From: Lingula anatina
Lineage: Eukaryota; Brachiopoda; Lingulata; Lingulida; Lingulidae
Direction of reading: 5' to 3'
NCBI RefSeq assembly: GCF_001039355.2
Contig: NW_019776137.1
Coordinates: 26,435 to 90,434 of the forward strand
Length of the DNA: 64,000 nt
A program made the position numbers and the translations under genes. Position 1 is the first letter of the stretch. The number at the start of each line of letters is the position of its first letter. This document shows, one piece after another, positions 35,996 through 47,500 of the stretch. The notes under the pieces were generated by a model. The model made no database searches. It saw only the letters and a program-made list of their open reading frames with translations, and was not told the origin of the DNA.

Positions 35996-38116
35996 CTTGC
36001 ATGTTGCTATAGGTGATGGCCTTGACCTCTGTCCCCTGGGGATGCTTGTCAAGGTCAAACTCTTCTCCATACCTGACAACAAAGAGCATGAGATACTGGA
36101 TATGAACATGATAAAAGTCACCTGTCTTTCTTATTATTTTTTATTCACCTCAGCAGTAAAATAATAAAGATATGAAATCAAGATATTTAAAAAAAACACA
36201 CATAGTACAATGTACTACAGAAAGGGACCATTCCCAGACCCTATCGTACTAACTATGGATCGATCTTTCTCCAATGCAATTCTTGCTAAATTGCAATCAA
36301 CTTAAGCTGCTTAAGTGTCTGTGACAGCCATACCTACTGCAGCTGCTAGGAAGTAATTAATTTTCATTAAAACAGCTTCAGTAGTTGTGCTAGCAAGAAA
36401 CTCCTTGGAGATGGATCGATCCTGTTAGATTGGTCTATAGGTATGGGAACCCCATGTCCTAGGGCCAGAGTGGCCCTGACCAGCCCACCAGATATAACTA
36501 ATAAAATGTCAGGGAAATGGCCTCCATCACTATGGTTTACTTGGCCATACACCATACACTGTTATAACAATCCTCCCAAAATTAACTGAAAACTGGATGC
36601 TTAAAGTACTATCCGGCAGCATACTGTACCTTGTCAAATGACTGCCAATGAAAGCACCTGTTCCAACCAATTTATCAAAACAACCAATCAAACTCCATGT
36701 TACAAATACACAACTCTTCCTCTCCTCTTACCCTACTGCTTTTATCCTAAAATTTTCTTCGTCAAATTCAGTTATTTTTATTTTCTGGAAAGAAGAAATT
36801 AAACATTTAGCATGAATAAAGACAATTTGTTTACTAGTACACTGATATTTATTCATAACTTTCAAAATATTTCTCCAGAGATGACTCGAATATATCATAA
36901 AGAACGTATTACATATTATATATCATTTTTACCATTTTATACTCTGTTTTATCTTTCTGCATGAAGTAAGAGTTTTGGAAGATGGGTTTTTGAATGCCTA
37001 CTTTGGGAAAATATAATGAAATAAGATACATAGTTTTTACTTAATAAACAATAACAAACAATTCAAGACTTGTTCTGGAATGTCACCCCTCAACTCACTC
37101 TAGCTATAAAAAATGGCTCTGCAGAGAAGAGAAAGAGCCACTCATCCAAGAAGTGAAACAACAGGCTTTCTATATCTTCACCTGAAATATATACCAATAT
37201 AATAGCATGACAAAAGAAGTGAAACAACAGACTTTCCATATCTTCACTTGAAATATATACCAATGTATAATAGCATGACAAAAATAATACACCTTTGATC
37301 TTCACTGATCTACAGAATAATTCAGTCATCACATAATCTTAATTAAAAGAATGAAATGGTCTTATTAATGGCCATACACTATCCAAAAACTGTTTTTCCA
37401 TGTTGTCAAGCCAGGTAAGTCGCCCAAAAGATGATAAACTTAATTAAAAGATTGAAATAGTGTTTAATATGCATGCTATGCATTATCTTGAAACTGACCG
37501 CAAATTGTCTTTTACGTTGTCAAGTCAGGGCATTCAACCAAAAGATGATGAAAAATTAACAACATACAAGAGGAGCTCAGATTTGGTCTACACTCATATC
37601 AGAAATCTGGCACTACAGTGTAATTTCTTCAAGTTTTTATTTTTCTGTGTGGTTGTTCCTTACCCTGTGCCTCTATACACTGCATATACAGAACATCCAA
37701 GAGAAGCACAAAACTATCCTACACAGAGATCTGGTTTTTATTTTCTATAGCCATTCCTTACCTTGTGCTTCTATAGATTGCTTGTCTAGCATTTCAACAT
37801 ATTCTATTTCTGTCATATAACCAAACATCGCCATGGCAACCTGAATTAAAGAGTGATTTATATGAGAGGTTCAATTTATCAAAGTCACAAACAAGCTGTT
37901 GATTATACTCAGTCAAATATTTAATTAACAATATCAGCTGGGATTAAGTTGGTTGAGGCATCAGCTTGACACGTGAATTATCAAAATGTGAGAAATCAAT
38001 AAATACTGAAGTTCTTTGAAGGACTTTGGTTTCACCCTCTTCAGCATATTCTAACATATATAAACTTATTTGGTGGAAGATAAAAGCTCCCCAACCCCTT
38101 CCCTCCCTGGCTCACC

Positions 38117-38147
<31 letters not shown>

Positions 38148-40506
38148 ACCCCAACCCCGTCCCTCTGTACTGCCTTACCTGTTCAAATGCCTCCTTGATG
38201 TCATCTCCCCATGAGTGAAGCCTAAAATAAACAAAATAAACAACATTAAAGAACATTAACTGTATGTGAAACACTTAACTTTATGTTTTAACATAAAAAA
38301 TGCAGTGCTAGCTGGTCTGCACTTATCATAAAATTGCAGCACAAATCAAGTTAATAGAAGTGGGTAACTATAAGAACCAGAGCTTCAGAAATTAGTTCTT
38401 CATCAAAATTTAAATCCGTTACTGCTTTTTAAAATATATACCCAATACTGTCTACCAAATATTAGGCTTCATTCACATGCAATGCCTATTTTCTAAATTC
38501 TATTTTCTATTCGCGGTATGTCTTATGATCACGGTCTGTGCCCTGAATATCCCGCGGCGTAATTACTGTACTTGCAGCGCGAGCCAGTTACTATAAGTTA
38601 CTTTAAATAACTGGCTCGTGCTGCCAGTAATTACGCGGCGGGATATTCAGGGCACAGACCGTGATCATAAGATAGCGCGAATAGAAAATAGATTTTTAGA
38701 AAATAGACATTCCATGTGAATGAAGCCTTAGTGTGAGATGGTACGTAATTAATATTAAGAAAATGGGTGGAAAACTGCATGACTGTGACATATACTTACT
38801 GGACATCTGCAGTGTGGTCCAAGTCTGAAAAAAATTGGACACAATATTAGTCATTACCTCTACTACTACAGTACTATATAATGTTAACGTTTATACTTCG
38901 TTAGACTCACTTTGTTAACTTTCACTCAGTCTAAATATATGGTTATAAATGTTTACCAACACAGCACATTTACCTAATAATTTACTTGAGTTTTATAAAT
39001 ATTTACTACCAAAAATCCTAATGTGTACAGAAGCAATATCAGGCATAGTTGCCACATTCTCAAAGCTCACAGTGAACAACTTTTTAAAAGTAACACTCTC
39101 GGCAGAGAGAGGGGGCATTAACTGAACTTGTCGCGATCAAGTGATCGGCCTACTCTACGCTAAACGTGGAGCCTGTAGTGCCAGAGGCAGGTAGAACCGG
39201 CCGGGTAGCTCAGTAGGTAAGAGCACTCGCCCTGTAAGCGAGGGGTCCCGGGTTCGATTCTGGTCTGGTCGGTGATTTTTCTGCACTCACCCCAAATCGC
39301 TACAATGGTGGCAGCGGTGTTGCGAGATAGGGCTCGCGTCTTTCGGCATTTGGGGGGGAGGAGTGTAGTGCCAGGGGCAGGTAGAACCGGCCGGGTAGCT
39401 CAGTAGGTAAGAGCACTCGCCCTGTAAGCGAGGGGTCCCGGGTTCGATTCCTGGTCTGGTCGGTGATTTTTCTGCACTCACCCCAAATCGCTACANAACC
39501 GGCCGGGTAGCTCAGTAGGTAAGAGCACTCGCCCTGTAAGCGAGGGGTCCCGGGTTCGATTCTGGTCTGGTCGGTGATTTTTCTGCACTCACCCCAAATC
39601 GCTACAATGGTGGCAGCGGTGTTGCGAGATAGGGCTCGCGTCTTTCGGCATTTGGGGGGGAGGAGTGTAGTGCCAGGGGCAGGTAGAACCGGCCGGGTAG
39701 CTCAGTAGGTAAGAGCACTCGCCCTGTAAGCGAGGGGTCCCGGTGTGGCGTGTACCACTCGGAGCGTGAACCATCCGTTCTGCTCATGCGCACAAAGCGC
39801 AGGCAAACCTGAGACTTCCGGCATGTACAGTCCGTCTCTATAGAGTCATCAGTACATTCGTAGCCTTTAATAAACATGCACCGTTGAGAACATACTGCAA
39901 ATTCAAACATAATCTTTAGAAGTGTTCATATCTTATAGACGTTCACCTCTACTGCGATTTGCCTCAGGTGGCCATATCAACACACTAGCCTAGTAAAATT
40001 AATACTAAAATAGTAGCCAGCAGCTGAATAACGACGGCACGTCCACGGTAGGTTCATCCATGCGTTGAGTTGTAATTTGACACTGATTCTCTATCAAAAT
40101 TATCAATTAACACATGAATTTTATCCCCATCATAGTAAATGTATAATGTGGTAGGAAATGAACTAGCCAAATATAACAGTACAGGTGAATAAGAACGGAT
40201 CATTCACGGAACGGCTCATACACGCGTCTGCTGCGTGTACAATCGGTCAGAACGGATGGTTCACGCAGAACGGACCGTACACGTGACACCGGGTTCGATT
40301 CCTGGTCTGGCTGGTGATTTTTCTGCACTCACCCCAAATCGCTACAAGCCGTTAGGCCTAACATTGATCGTTTCTTGTTCCTTGTGTGGAACTTCTCTGG
40401 GTTGTCATTCAAACAACTGTAAGCCAGTTCATAAACTGTACTCACATTCATACTTCACTTCAGCCGGCGGTTTTTGAAATTCTGGGTCGTCTTGATCCCC
40501 CTCCAT
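35946..40506 (-). CDS. ZBTB8OS: archease, RTCB tRNA-ligase cofactor, 7 exons
   Basis: Small protein that activates the RNA ligase RTCB in tRNA splicing and XBP1-type mRNA splicing. Exons in coding order: 40506-40446, 38824-38800, 38221-38179, 37840-37762, 37181-37099, 36784-36732, 36072-35946 (TAA). All phases agree; 156 residues, against 167 in human. Recognised stretches: YEYLDHTADVQLHSWGDDIK, EAFEQVAMAMFGYMTE, ESLLFHFLDEWLF, FDEENFRIKAVGYGEEF, HPQGTEVKAITYSNMQVH and the C-terminus EIFVIIDI. The conserved Asp of HTADV and the C-terminal Asp belong to the metal site known in this family. Exon 2 is only 25 nt. IQCC starts 74 bp away on the other strand, so the promoter is probably shared. The end of the last exon is amplified in tandem. 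Confidence 0.95.
36230..36450. mobile_element. MITE family B copy
   Basis: Inverted ends around GGATCGATC (36259 and 36413-36421), with an AACTTAAGCTGCTTAAGTG core and an inverted flank (GTTCCCATACC-like). Related copies are at 18320-18510, 55275-55485 and 56815-57025. It lies in archease intron 6. Confidence 0.65.
37150..37281 (-). repeat. 2 x 66-bp copy of the archease exon 5 acceptor edge
   Basis: GAAGTGAAACAACAG starts at 37150 and 37216. Each copy holds the first bases of exon 5 (GEDIESLLFH) and its acceptor, in sense ATTTCAG or ATTTCAA. Only the 37150 copy is joined to the rest of the exon. A weaker copy of the exon 4 donor edge is at about 37650-37680, before the functional one at 37750-37780. 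Confidence 0.8.
38468..38732. mobile_element. near-perfect palindromic MITE, about 265 bp
   Basis: Arms of more than 100 bp pair: GGCTTCATTCACATG with CATGTGAATGAAGCC at the ends, and TTATGATCACGGTCTGTGCC with GGCACAGACCGTGATCATAA inside. The termini are close to TTA on both sides. A diverged relative is at 20525-20695. It lies in archease intron 2. Confidence 0.88.
39176..39743 (+). repeat. tRNA-like repeat array, four copies
   Basis: A unit of about 130 bp starts TGTAGTGCCAGGGGCAGG, contains a tRNA-like core and ends AAATCGCTACA. Cores begin near 39200, 39390, 39502 and 39692. A-box (TAGCTCAGTAGG) and B-box (GGTTCGATTC) promoters are intact. The core folds as a cloverleaf with anticodon loop CCTGTAA, so the anticodon would be TGT but base 33 is C instead of T. 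That argues for a tRNA-derived repeat over a working tRNA-Thr. The single n at 39496 separates two near-identical halves. The fourth copy is cut by the element at 39744. Confidence 0.8.
39744..40288. mobile_element. 545-bp DNA element nested in a tRNA-like repeat
   Basis: The tRNA-like copy breaks after GGGGTCCCGG (39743) and resumes at CCGGGTTCGATTC (40289). CCGG is duplicated on both sides (39740-39743 and 40289-40292). The element ends TGTGGCGTGTAC and GTACACGTGACA are inverted repeats with two mismatches, and GTGAACCATCCGTTCTG is also inverted inside. It lies in archease intron 1. Confidence 0.85.
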
Positions 40507-40580
40507 CTTGGGATTTCCCTTGTATTTGTACCACGTGGTAGGTTGTGTCCAATCACAGGCGAGGGAATCCCCTTGGTAAA
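40507..40580. promoter_or_regulatory. 74-bp divergent promoter core of archease and IQCC
   Basis: Only 74 bases separate the two start codons, so the transcripts must start within or overlap this segment. It contains ATTGG on the minus strand (CCAATCA at about 40549), a CCAAT-type box. Function is inferred from layout. Confidence 0.6.
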
Positions 40581-43500
40581 ATGGCGGTCTCGTTGAGTGA
40601 GTCTTTTTCTAGTTACGACGGAGAAGAAGACGCGATTATTCGCATTCAGGTGAGCGAGGATCGACTGTAACGTGCAAACTGAATGTTTTATGTCAGTAGC
40701 GTCTCCACAGAAGCATCTGACACTTATGTTTAACCTTGGTTTGGTACCGAAATATATGTGATGAAATTGTAGCCAGAAGTTTGTTTCACTCGTGTTGTGC
40801 AATCACCACCATGACAAATGTACTTCGGCAGTGCTATGACGTCAAAAGCTGAACAAATAAACACTGATATTTTCATTGCCGTTATTGTTTGGCAGTGTTA
40901 TCTGTAAAACATGGCACAAATGCAAGTTCAGCTCCAGGGTTTATCCGATAAATGTTGCATGGTCCATGGATGCAATTTACAACCACATTTTTCTCTCATC
41001 TCAGGTAACAAAATCTTGACCAGCAGTTGTCTGACAATGAAACTGACTCCATCTTGAATATTTTTCATTTATTGTATGTTTTACAGTGTGTTCTATGACA
41101 ATGACTCCTTTTGGTAAATATGCACAATAGTTGTTTGTGTTGATTATAAGATAGCAGTAAAATATTGATATATATTACATTTTCTTTATTGGTAGTTGGT
41201 GTTCTTTCTTCTTTAAAAAAAAAAGACAGTGAAAGTAGCATAATATTTTATCTGGAATTCTTTTTGAATCTGGAGTGTCAGTTACAAAATAATCGTATTT
41301 CATTGTATGTTTGGTACTAGTAAGACTTGAGTCAAAATAGTGCTTGGTTTTTCCATGTTGAGTGTCGGGGGGGGGGGGTCTTAATTTGTTTTGGGAGTGT
41401 TCCTTTCTTTCTGCTAATTATTGCTTTCAAGTATGAATGTGTCCTGTTCTCTTTGCAGGCCTTCCTCAGGGGAACATTGACCAGGAAATCTCTGCAAGAA
41501 GTTCAGAAAGAGTACGAGTCCATTGTAGCAGAGGTGGAGGATGATGATAACAGAACTCACGTAGACTGGAAATGTCATCATCTTTGTCTACCTCTGGTTC
41601 ACAGAGAGGGAAAAGGGCGATGTGTGAGACCTCCCACGCTGACCAGATTGTCTCATGATAATACGAATAATATGGAATCACATTTGCTCGTGAAAACTCC
41701 AGAAAAAACTGCTCAAGCAAGATGCTCTCAAGGTCAAAATGTTGACCCTTCTGGTGGAAGAAATGGCACAGGTGAAACTGAAAACTTCCATGTGAAGAGT
41801 GACAAGAAAGATAGGGAATGTTTTAGAGAAGACAATAGGTCGCAATTGTCAAAGCTTGGAATTCAAGTTGAAAGTGAATCATCTCCCAATACATTGACCT
41901 TACATGGAAATTCTGAAGGTAGCTATCACAGTCCAGACGATATACCAGAACACCCATTTGAAGATGACACTGTCTCTGGAGGTGAAAGTCAAGGTCATCT
42001 AGAGCCTCTTGTCTGCGACATACTGGCCTCTCCTTCAGCTGACAGTGAAGACAGCGACACAGACCCTGCACTGCAGAACAGATCATTACACAGGAGTAAT
42101 CCAGGTAATCCAGGGAACAATGAGGCATTTCCTCAGGACACAGATATCAGTGTGACAGTCCCACCCAACACTGGGCAGGAAGCATACACTACAGGAGAAA
42201 ATGACATGGACGTGTCAGACGCCGAAAAACATGAAACAGAAAATTGCAGAGAAATTGGAGCAAAAGTCTCCAAAGATTTAGGGAATACTTCGAATGGGTC
42301 TCCCTTCAAAAAAGATAAAATCCATGCTGCCAAAGGACAAACAAAATTAAAGGATCAGGAACTATCAGGAACAAAATTGTCACCAACATTTCAAACAAAT
42401 GGCGCAGTCATTCCCCCTGCCTCTCCGTTCCCTGTGAGAGAGGAGACAGCTGACCAATCAAGACAAGCCTATCAACTGAACAGCCAATCACCTTCTGGTT
42501 TACATCCAGGGAGGAGGTCCAAGGGCCCCCATGACAGCAGTGTGGTCAGTGAGATGACCTCAGTGTGGGACACTATGCTCTCCATGGAAGGTAAAATAAA
42601 ACTTCTCTGTTAACTATTTTATTAACACTCCCCCTCCTCCTCCTCCCAACAACACTTTCCTACACCCAGACTCTGTGTTTATGACAGTTAAGTTAGTCAG
42701 TGCCATTATTGCCTTGATTATTTTCTTAAGAAAATGTAAGTTCATCACTGTTGTCATGGTAATCAATCAGAGTGGAAGGGTTCTGGTGGGTTTTTTTCCA
42801 TATTAATTGTAAGACACAAATGTTGAAAACTGGATACATAATTGCCATGGTAACTGTTGTTAGTGGTTATGTTTCAGAAGCAGTACAGTTAGTACAGAGT
42901 ATCCCAGAGATGTAAAGTAACTACAAAAACTGAGGAGTAATATTGCCATGGTAACAGTTGTTAATGGTTATGTTTCAGAAGCAGCATTAGTCAGTACAGA
43001 GTATCCTAGAGATGTGAAGTCGTTACAAGAACTGAGGAGTAACGTCGCCATGGTAACTGTTGTTAATGGTTATGTTTCAGAAGCAGCATTAGTCAGTACA
43101 GAGTATCCTAGAGATGTGAAGTCATTACAAGAACTGAGGAGTAACGTCGCCATGGAACTGCTGTGGGTGCAGCAGGCAATAGAGAGCAGGAAAAATGTAC
43201 GTAGAGCTACGTAGCGAGTGTCTTGACTCTGGCTGAGTGAATACTGTAATGTCTCCATCTTTTTATTGGGGAAAATTATGAATTTTGCATATACTATTGA
43301 GTCATACTGTTAAGTCATAAATTCTTAGAGTTAGAACATTCATGTTGAATGGAAGCAATAAAACTGAAAGACAGGCTACCTTTCAGTTCTATTCTGTAGT
43401 TTAAACACTAAAATTCTTAACAGAATATAATTTTTTATGATTTCAAAGTTACGTATCTTTAATCTGAGCGATTTACAATTTTTCCCGAATTGAAAGATCC

Positions 43501-43836
43501 AGTCTTAATTGTAATTAAAACTTTTGTATGCCAAAACTTTGTATGCTGTTTTAAGTTGTGCTTCTTGCTTCATGGTTTTGTCTCAGGTGTTGCTTTTCTG
43601 TAAATAGTTTCGTTAAAGTTTATGATATACACTACTCTGTTTTTACATCCAAAACATGGGTGCACAAGTTCTTAAAGCAGAGTTGATGGCAGATATTGCT
43701 GCTTTTAACATATTTATGCCTGTAATGTCAGAACTCTAGAATGAAGACTGAAGATATTTCTATTTTATATCCTTTTTTATGTCTGTAATTTCAGTATCTG
43801 AGACTGAAGACAAAGATGCAGGACCAGAGCAGCTGA
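40581..43836 (+). CDS. IQCC: IQ domain-containing protein C, 4 exons
   Basis: Protein of poorly known function with one calmodulin-binding IQ motif. Exons: 40581-40649, 41459-42590, 43081-43196, 43795-43836 (TGA); 452 residues, against about 466 in human. The IQ motif IIRIQAFLRGTLTRKS spans the first intron and fits IQxxxRGxxxR. After it, EVQKEYESIVAEVEDDD matches the region following the IQ motif in human IQCC. The long second exon encodes an acidic, Ser/Thr-rich, probably disordered middle. The third exon encodes SLQELRSNVAMELLWVQQAI and the fourth YLRLKTKMQDQSS; together these match the human segment with AMELLWLQQAINSRKEYL. The identity rests on both ends. Two partial upstream copies of exon 3 exist. 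Archease is divergent and EFHC1 convergent. Confidence 0.88.
42878..43150 (+). repeat. 3-copy 101-bp array at the IQCC exon 3 acceptor
   Basis: TATGTTTCAG acceptors precede exon-like starts at 42878, 42979 and 43081. The first two copies run about 74 bp into the exon and then read GCCATGGTAAC, where the true exon reads GCCATGGAACTG. Copies 1 and 2 therefore gain a donor-like GTAAC. Confidence 0.93.
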
Positions 43837-44535
43837 TGTCAGATGTCAGGGGTCATGTTTGGAGCTGCAGAGTTGCAGTGTTTCTGTGTTTACAGAAAAA
43901 AAAAAGCATGTCGTGTTCAAAGCAAGCAGTCGGCTTGTTGCTGAATTGTGAATTCAAAGGTTAAAAACTCTAATTTTCTGCTTTAGACATGTAAATCAAA
44001 TATTCCAGACCACAAACATCTTTTTTTTTTGTGTGTGCAGAATTACTGTAAGTATCCAAACTGAAGACAAACTCAGATTATCTCAGATAAATATTCACTG
44101 TATATCATTTATTCTAAATATGTACACCATCTGTCGCAACACAGAGCTAGTATTTTACACAATAATATACACTTGAGATGTGAAGAAGTCTGAAAAATAT
44201 ATTATTTCTATTGCAAACTTTCATCACAACAACATTAAATGCTGTCAGTGAAAACTCTTGGACAAGGAAAAAGTCCTGGCTCAAGATGCCTTAAGTTTAT
44301 ATGTTTTCAAAAAATAAACTGTAAATTAAGAACCAATTGCTATATTTTTTTGCAATATCAGTGTTTTATGATTCATTTCAATGATGATACACTGTCTCTT
44401 TCTTTAAGTCTCCTCCATGAACAATACTACACAATCTTCAACCCATTAAGAACAATCTCCGCAGCATGTCAATAGTATTTTCCATATTTTTCTTGTTAAA
44501 AAGTTTTTAGCCTAGTAGGGTTGTTGAGGTCCTAT

Positions 44536-47500
44536 TTACGTGCTCTCAAAGAAAGTTCTGAAGTCCTCTAAGCTTATCTTGCCCTCGGCATCTCTTGTAC
44601 ACTGTGCCACCAACTGGAAAGATTGAAACGAAACTATTAAGAATGGAAATGTAAAAACTACATTCATTTTAGTGGGGGGGGGGGGGGGGGGGGAAAAAAT
44701 ATTTTTTTACTTAAAAAAATTAAAAAAAAAAAAAAAAAAATNNNNNNNNNNNNNNNNNNNNNNNNNNNNNNNNNNNNNNNNNNNNNNNNNNNNNNNNNNN
44801 NNNNNNNNNNNNNNNNNNNNNNNNNNNNNNNNNNNNNNNNNNNNNNNNNNNNNNNNNNNNNNNNNNNNNNNNNNNNNNNNNNNNNNNNNNNNNNNNNNNN
44901 NNNNNNNNNNNNNNNNNNNNNNNNNNNNNNNNNNNNNNNNNNNNNNNNNNNNNNNNNNNNNNNNNNNNNNNNNNNNNNNNNNNNNNNNNNNNNNNNNNNN
45001 NNNNNNNNNNNNNNNNNNNNNNNNNNNNNNNNNNNNNNNNNNNNNNNNNNNNNNNNNNNNNNNNNNNNNNNNNNNNNNNNNNNNGAATAATAATTTATTT
45101 ACGTTACAAAGATATAAAACTAAAAAAAAAAGAAAAAGGCAAGATAGCTCTGCTACAGTAAATGATAAATATTTGACTCCTGGATGAAATGCAAATTTAA
45201 ATTCTTGGAGTAATATCAAAGATGGAGTAAAAAGTTTGTCATTTTTTTTCTTGAGATCATACTCCATTTCCCATCATGTCACAATTAACTTGTGACATCA
45301 CAGTCAACAATGACATCACAGTCTACACTATGACATCACAATTAACTTGACATCACAGTCAACAATGACATCACAGTCTACACTATGACATCACAGGCTA
45401 CACTATGACATCACAATTAACTTCTGACATCACAGTCAGCACTATGACATAATAATGAAACTTACCGCATCCATGACATCATCATCCAGTGGCAGCTGTA
45501 TCTGTTTGCAGATGTACTTCAGCTTGTCTTTGTCAATGTAGCCAGATCTGTCTGTGTCGTACTTCAGGAACAGGTCGTCTATCCTCTGACGGCCTGTGAT
45601 GGCGATCTTCTTCAGCTGAGCTTTCACCTCACGCACTAGATTCTCCAAGTCTCCAGGACTGTGAAAACAGATACAGACAGTTGTAATAAACGTCTTTGTT
45701 ATGGTTTTGAAACTTATCTTTTTCATAAATTTGAACCATGTGAGAAATAGTTCTGTGAATACAACTAGTCCTCTAGTTGTCTTAGTAATGATGGTTATAA
45801 ATGACACCCCAGGAAACCTTTCCCCATTGTTTCTCTTGATATATCTACTACATCACTCAAGCTAACAGAGAAGTCCTGTATACCACAGAAAGAAGTCTAA
45901 CCTATCAGATAAAGTACTATATATACCACAGAATGAAGTCTAACCTATCAGATAAAGTAAATGGACTACTTACGCCCTCTTCACCCTCATGTCTCCTCCC
46001 TTCACTGTCTCCTGGGCGCTGGCTCCCTTCCCCAGGGTTGCCCTCAGGGAGTTGATGGTTGTCTCTGGAAGTACATGGGCAAACATGAATACAAAATGCC
46101 TGCACAAGTCCTGATATGTAATATGTACTTCAGTGACAAGTTATCTTTGTACAATTACCAAAATGGAACTGAGAAAATTGATTTAACAGAAGCATTCAGA
46201 GACATTACAATTTTTTTTCTCTCTCCATTTTTATGGAGAATTTCAGAATGGGGGCACCCCCCTCTTGTGTTTCAGTATTTTTTTTTTTTCGCTTTTTTAA
46301 AACAAGTGAGCATAAAAACAAAGATAATATTGTGAATTTGACAGTTTAGCATGAGCTGCTGACTTACCAGGAAACTGACTGGAGTGTTCCTCCATATACT
46401 TCAACACGTACTCGTCAGCGTTCGTGATCACAAAGCGGTGTTTAAACACCTCGATGGTGGACCCAAGGCAAAGGTCAGCAGGACCATAATACACAGGACG
46501 GTCAGGGGTACTGTTGGGTTTGGCAACTCGTGTACGTTCCAGGAATTTTCCTCCAATAATCCCAGAATTCCTCACTGGGGGTTCATAGATGGTCATCATG
46601 TCATCTGCTAGGCGGTAGGAAAGAATGAACCGCCGTCCCTTGTCTTCTGGCTTCACAGAGTCCTAGATTGTAGAAAACAAAGTATGATTATGTCTTCAGT
46701 TCAAAGTGGAGGTTTTTATAATGTCTTAACTTCTGAGATTGGTTTCTGTTAAAAAGATACATGGTACTCAGGCATTTAAAAGAATTTTATTTCTTTTTCT
46801 TTTTCAAAATCCTTATTACACAGAAGTTTCATTCAATTTTGCCAGTCTTCATAAAAGAAAACAAAAATATTCTCATTGTGGAGACCAGCAAGAAATGCCT
46901 TTAAAGTGGTCTTTGAATATTCCTCACCAGTATTGCCTCAAATCTGAGCACTTTGTGGTCATTCTCCAACATTTTGATGAAATCTTTCTTGGGCGGTTGT
47001 GGAATGAGAGACAGACAAGATTGCAGGGAGTCTTCCAGGGAACCAAACTGGTTGTATGGCGGGATTTCCTGGAATGAGATAGACATGTATGTTAGTCATA
47101 ATACAAGATCTTCTACTTTTTCCACAACGGCATGCCATTCAATTGAACAAGTGTCACATCAACAAGACCAATTCAGAAATCTCACACGACCCATTTGGCA
47201 AAGATTACAATTATAACATTTTGATAAAAGAAGTACGACAAACAGAAGCTCACCATTTTGGGTACATCCTTGGCTCTTCCCTTCACATCCACCGTGGGGA
47301 AGTCAGAGATCCCAAAGTTCTGGTAGAAGAAGGCTTTAGTGAAGTTATCACAGTCGTAAATCAGGAAACGCCTGCCGTAGATGTACACTGTCTCACCGAT
47401 CATGAAGTCACGGGGCGTAAAATACTCCTTGATCTCATTATTGGTCAGCTCCATGACAACACCAGGGAAAGAGGATTCCACGTTGTAGCGATCTTTAGGG

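Noticed and set aside
39200-39272. Functional tRNA-Thr (TGT) gene
   Set aside because: Cloverleaf and A/B boxes are good, but base 33 is C, and it recurs as part of a longer dispersed unit with the same flanks. Treated as a tRNA-derived repeat.
40911-41006. Short ATG-led segment ending CTCAG then GTAACA, a possible extra IQCC exon
   Set aside because: It does not join in frame to preserve the IQ motif, which needs 40649 joined directly to 41459.
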